A stretch of 6,153 bases of DNA from Oscillatoria sp. Prado101. GTDB taxonomy: Bacteria > Cyanobacteriota > Cyanobacteriia > Cyanobacteriales > Oscillatoriaceae. The notes under the pieces were generated by a model. The model was not told the DNA's origin and ran no database searches. It saw only the letters and a list, made by a program, of their open reading frames with translations. This document shows, in pieces, positions 4,923 through 6,153 of the stretch. A program made the translations under genes and the position numbers. Numbering within the stretch: position 1 is the stretch's first letter; each line of letters starts with the position of its first letter. The DNA lies in contig JALOOK010000304.1 in assembly GCA_025454445.1 (NCBI GenBank), positions 1 to 6,153 on the forward strand. The letters are read 5' to 3'.

Positions 4923-5971
4923 TGAAACCAGAGCTAAGCCGGATTTTCATTCTTAGCTCCATCTTGGGAATTGGGGTTCTGCACAGCACAGCCGGTGGTG
5001 CCAACCCCATTACTCCTCTGGCTCCAATTTCTCCTACAGAGGAAGTCCTGGAAGAGGATACCAATTTGGCCAATATACCCCACACTCTTGAGAATGAAGG
5101 GGTTGCGCAGCAACTCGCAGACACCGGCGAGCCGGTAGCGCAACAGGTGACTCCTCTAGAGCCTCCCCTTCCCGAACCCATTTCGCCCCAGGAAAGAAGG
5201 AATCTCGAACAGCAGTGGCTGCTTCCCTTGCCACCCGCCATAGAAATTCCAGTTCCCCAAAAAAGGCGAAGGGTCACTCCCAGTGTGGCACCGGGATCTA
5301 GTCTGATCACACCTACGGGTTTCGGTAGCAGGCGGGGTCAAACTTTCGCAGGAGCTAGTTTTCAAGGCCGAACCCGCGAGACTGACTCGTCGGATGGGGG
5401 CATTTCGGCAGGGTTTGGTCTGGGAGATCCTCAAAAGAATGTGGGTTTGCAAACAACTGTTACAGTTCTCGACCTGTTCAACAATAGAAGCGACAATGAC
5501 GGTTTTGCGAATCGCGGTGCCATCAGCTTTAAAGTCCACCGGCAGCTGCCAGAAGATTTTGCCGTCGCAGCCGGCATCGAAAATGCCATTGTCTGGGGTT
5601 CTACCGATGCAGGAACCAGCGCTTACGGTGTCGTCAGCAAAATTTTCCGGCTGAAACAAAATACTGCAGAACCCTTCAGCAGAATTACAGTCTCCTTGGG
5701 ATTGGGAAACGGTCGCTTTCGCTCTGAAGAAGACTTCAAAAATGACGTCAGCGCTGTCAATTTGTTTGGCAGTGTGGCTGTGCGCGTAGCCAGGCCGGTT
5801 TCTGCAATTGCTGAATGGACGGGGCAAGATTTGGCCTTAGGCGTTTCTGTCGTTCCCTTCCGGAACGTTCCGCTTGTCGTCACGCCAAGTTTTGAGGACA
5901 TTACCGGCAATGCTGGAGATGGTGCCCGGTTCAGGCTGAGTGTCGGTTATAGCTATTCTTTCGGTTTTTAG
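4922..5971 (+). CDS. Outer-membrane beta-barrel-like protein with proline-rich N-terminal linker
   Basis: This 349-residue protein has a signal peptide (hydrophobic core about residues 8-20; probable cut after STA at 22-24 or GGA at 25-27). Residues 28-125 are rich in Pro, Glu and Gln, probably disordered, with a basic patch KRRR (114-117). From about residue 126 to the end the sequence alternates polar and hydrophobic residues in Gly-rich strands, for example GGISAGFGLG, AISFKVHRQL, FGSVAVRVA and RLSVGYSYSFGF. It finishes with Phe, the residue typical at the end of outer-membrane barrels, so I infer a barrel of roughly eight to twelve strands. It resembles, from memory, a conserved cyanobacterial family of unknown function; I cannot name it. 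GTG 4922 overlaps the previous stop by one base and has GGGAGG nine bases upstream. No ATG closer to the signal peptide competes. A non-barrel, secreted beta-rich protein is the main alternative. Confidence 0.75.
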   Translation: MKPELSRIFILSSILGIGVLHSTAGGANPITPLAPISPTEEVLEEDTNLANIPHTLENEGVAQQLADTGEPVAQQVTPLEPPLPEPISPQERRNLEQQWLLPLPPAIEIPVPQKRRRVTPSVAPGSSLITPTGFGSRRGQTFAGASFQGRTRETDSSDGGISAGFGLGDPQKNVGLQTTVTVLDLFNNRSDNDGFANRGAISFKVHRQLPEDFAVAAGIENAIVWGSTDAGTSAYGVVSKIFRLKQNTAEPFSRITVSLGLGNGRFRSEEDFKNDVSAVNLFGSVAVRVARPVSAIAEWTGQDLALGVSVVPFRNVPLVVTPSFEDITGNAGDGARFRLSVGYSYSFGF

Positions 5972-5978
5972 TCTTAGC

Positions 5979-6010
5979 AACCGGGTTTCTCTCCGACAGT
6001 AAACCCGGTT
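5979..6010. terminator. Hairpin downstream of the operon, possibly bidirectional
   Basis: AACCGGGTTT (5979-5988) and AAACCCGGTT (6001-6010) form a perfect ten-base-pair stem with a 12-base loop, starting seven bases after the stop codon of the last gene. The plus-strand tail after the stem is TCGCATT, a weak T-run, so efficiency is uncertain. AACCGGGTTT hairpins recur after cyanobacterial genes, from memory. Its symmetry would let it act in both directions if a convergent gene lies to the right. Confidence 0.65.
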
Positions 6011-6046
6011 TCGCATTCAGGCTAAGTGCGGATTCAAGGTTTTGTT

Positions 6047-6151
6047 CTATTTACTTTCTCCCTTCATCCTACGATTCAACGGCTTATCATCTACCAAATC
6101 TAGTAGACTATATCCAACAAGAAAAAATATTTGATTCCTATAAGGTACTAT
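6047..6151 (-). CDS. Possible C-terminal end of a convergent gene, running off the window
   Basis: On the minus strand one frame is open from the right edge for 34 codons and ends at a TAG (6049-6047). The visible peptide includes GYSLLDLVDDKPLNRR and ends in KGESK, which looks protein-like. The codons are A/T-rich, unlike the operon. A run of this length at an edge is common by chance. The hairpin at 5979-6010 would suit a convergent arrangement. No family can be assigned. Confidence 0.2.
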   Translation of the reverse strand: MVPYRNQIFFLVGYSLLDLVDDKPLNRRMKGESK

Positions 6152-6153
6152 GG

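Noticed and set aside
4867..5310. Minus-strand open frame of 147 codons across the protease/barrel junction
   Set aside because: It is antisense to the coupled stop/start region and the proline-rich linker. The Gly/Arg/Ser/Cys-rich peptide reflects the complement of proline-rich codons.
5156..5827. Minus-strand open frame of 223 codons opposite the barrel-like protein gene
   Set aside because: It lies wholly antisense to a gene with a signal peptide, ribosome site and barrel-like pattern. Its peptide is low in recognisable structure and Cys-rich, as expected for a shadow frame.

Overview
The window looks like cyanobacterial chromosome, probably from a filamentous or otherwise large-genome species. 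The main reason is the gene at 1050-1718, which encodes a COP23-domain protein, a family I know only from cyanobacteria. The signal peptides, the trypsin-like proteases with and without TPR repeats, the beta-barrel-type protein and the GC-rich palindromic repeats between genes fit the same group. Base composition is moderate, and I saw no copy of the octamer GCGATCGC (HIP1).

Layout. At the left edge is an unrecognised reading frame, probably cut at its 5' end (3-515). A non-coding stretch of about 530 bp (516-1049) follows. It holds several inverted repeats, including a nested imperfect palindrome (540-628), a 15-bp stem-loop (656-691), a cluster of TGACCCTC motifs and a near-perfect 41-bp palindrome (950-990). 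Four plus-strand genes then run without a convincing break: a COP23-domain protein (1050-1718), a trypsin-like serine protease with a repeat-bearing tail (1824-3011), a trypsin-like protease with C-terminal TPRs (3036-4922) and a proline-rich, beta-barrel-like protein (4922-5971). The gaps shrink from 105 to 24 to -1 nt. A hairpin just after the last gene (5979-6010) closes the set. The remaining right edge may hold the tail of a convergent minus-strand gene, but support is weak.

How the genes may work together. All four products carry a recognisable N-terminal export signal, and both proteases keep an intact His-Asp-Ser triad. The simplest reading is a co-transcribed cell-envelope module: one COP23 protein, two periplasmic or secreted proteases (one with a TPR scaffold for partner binding) and an outer-membrane-like protein. 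Export, the intact triads and the gene order are read from the sequence. Shared function is inference. The substrates and the role of the COP23 domain are unknown to me. The window contains no CRISPR array, transposase, tRNA or rRNA that I can see.
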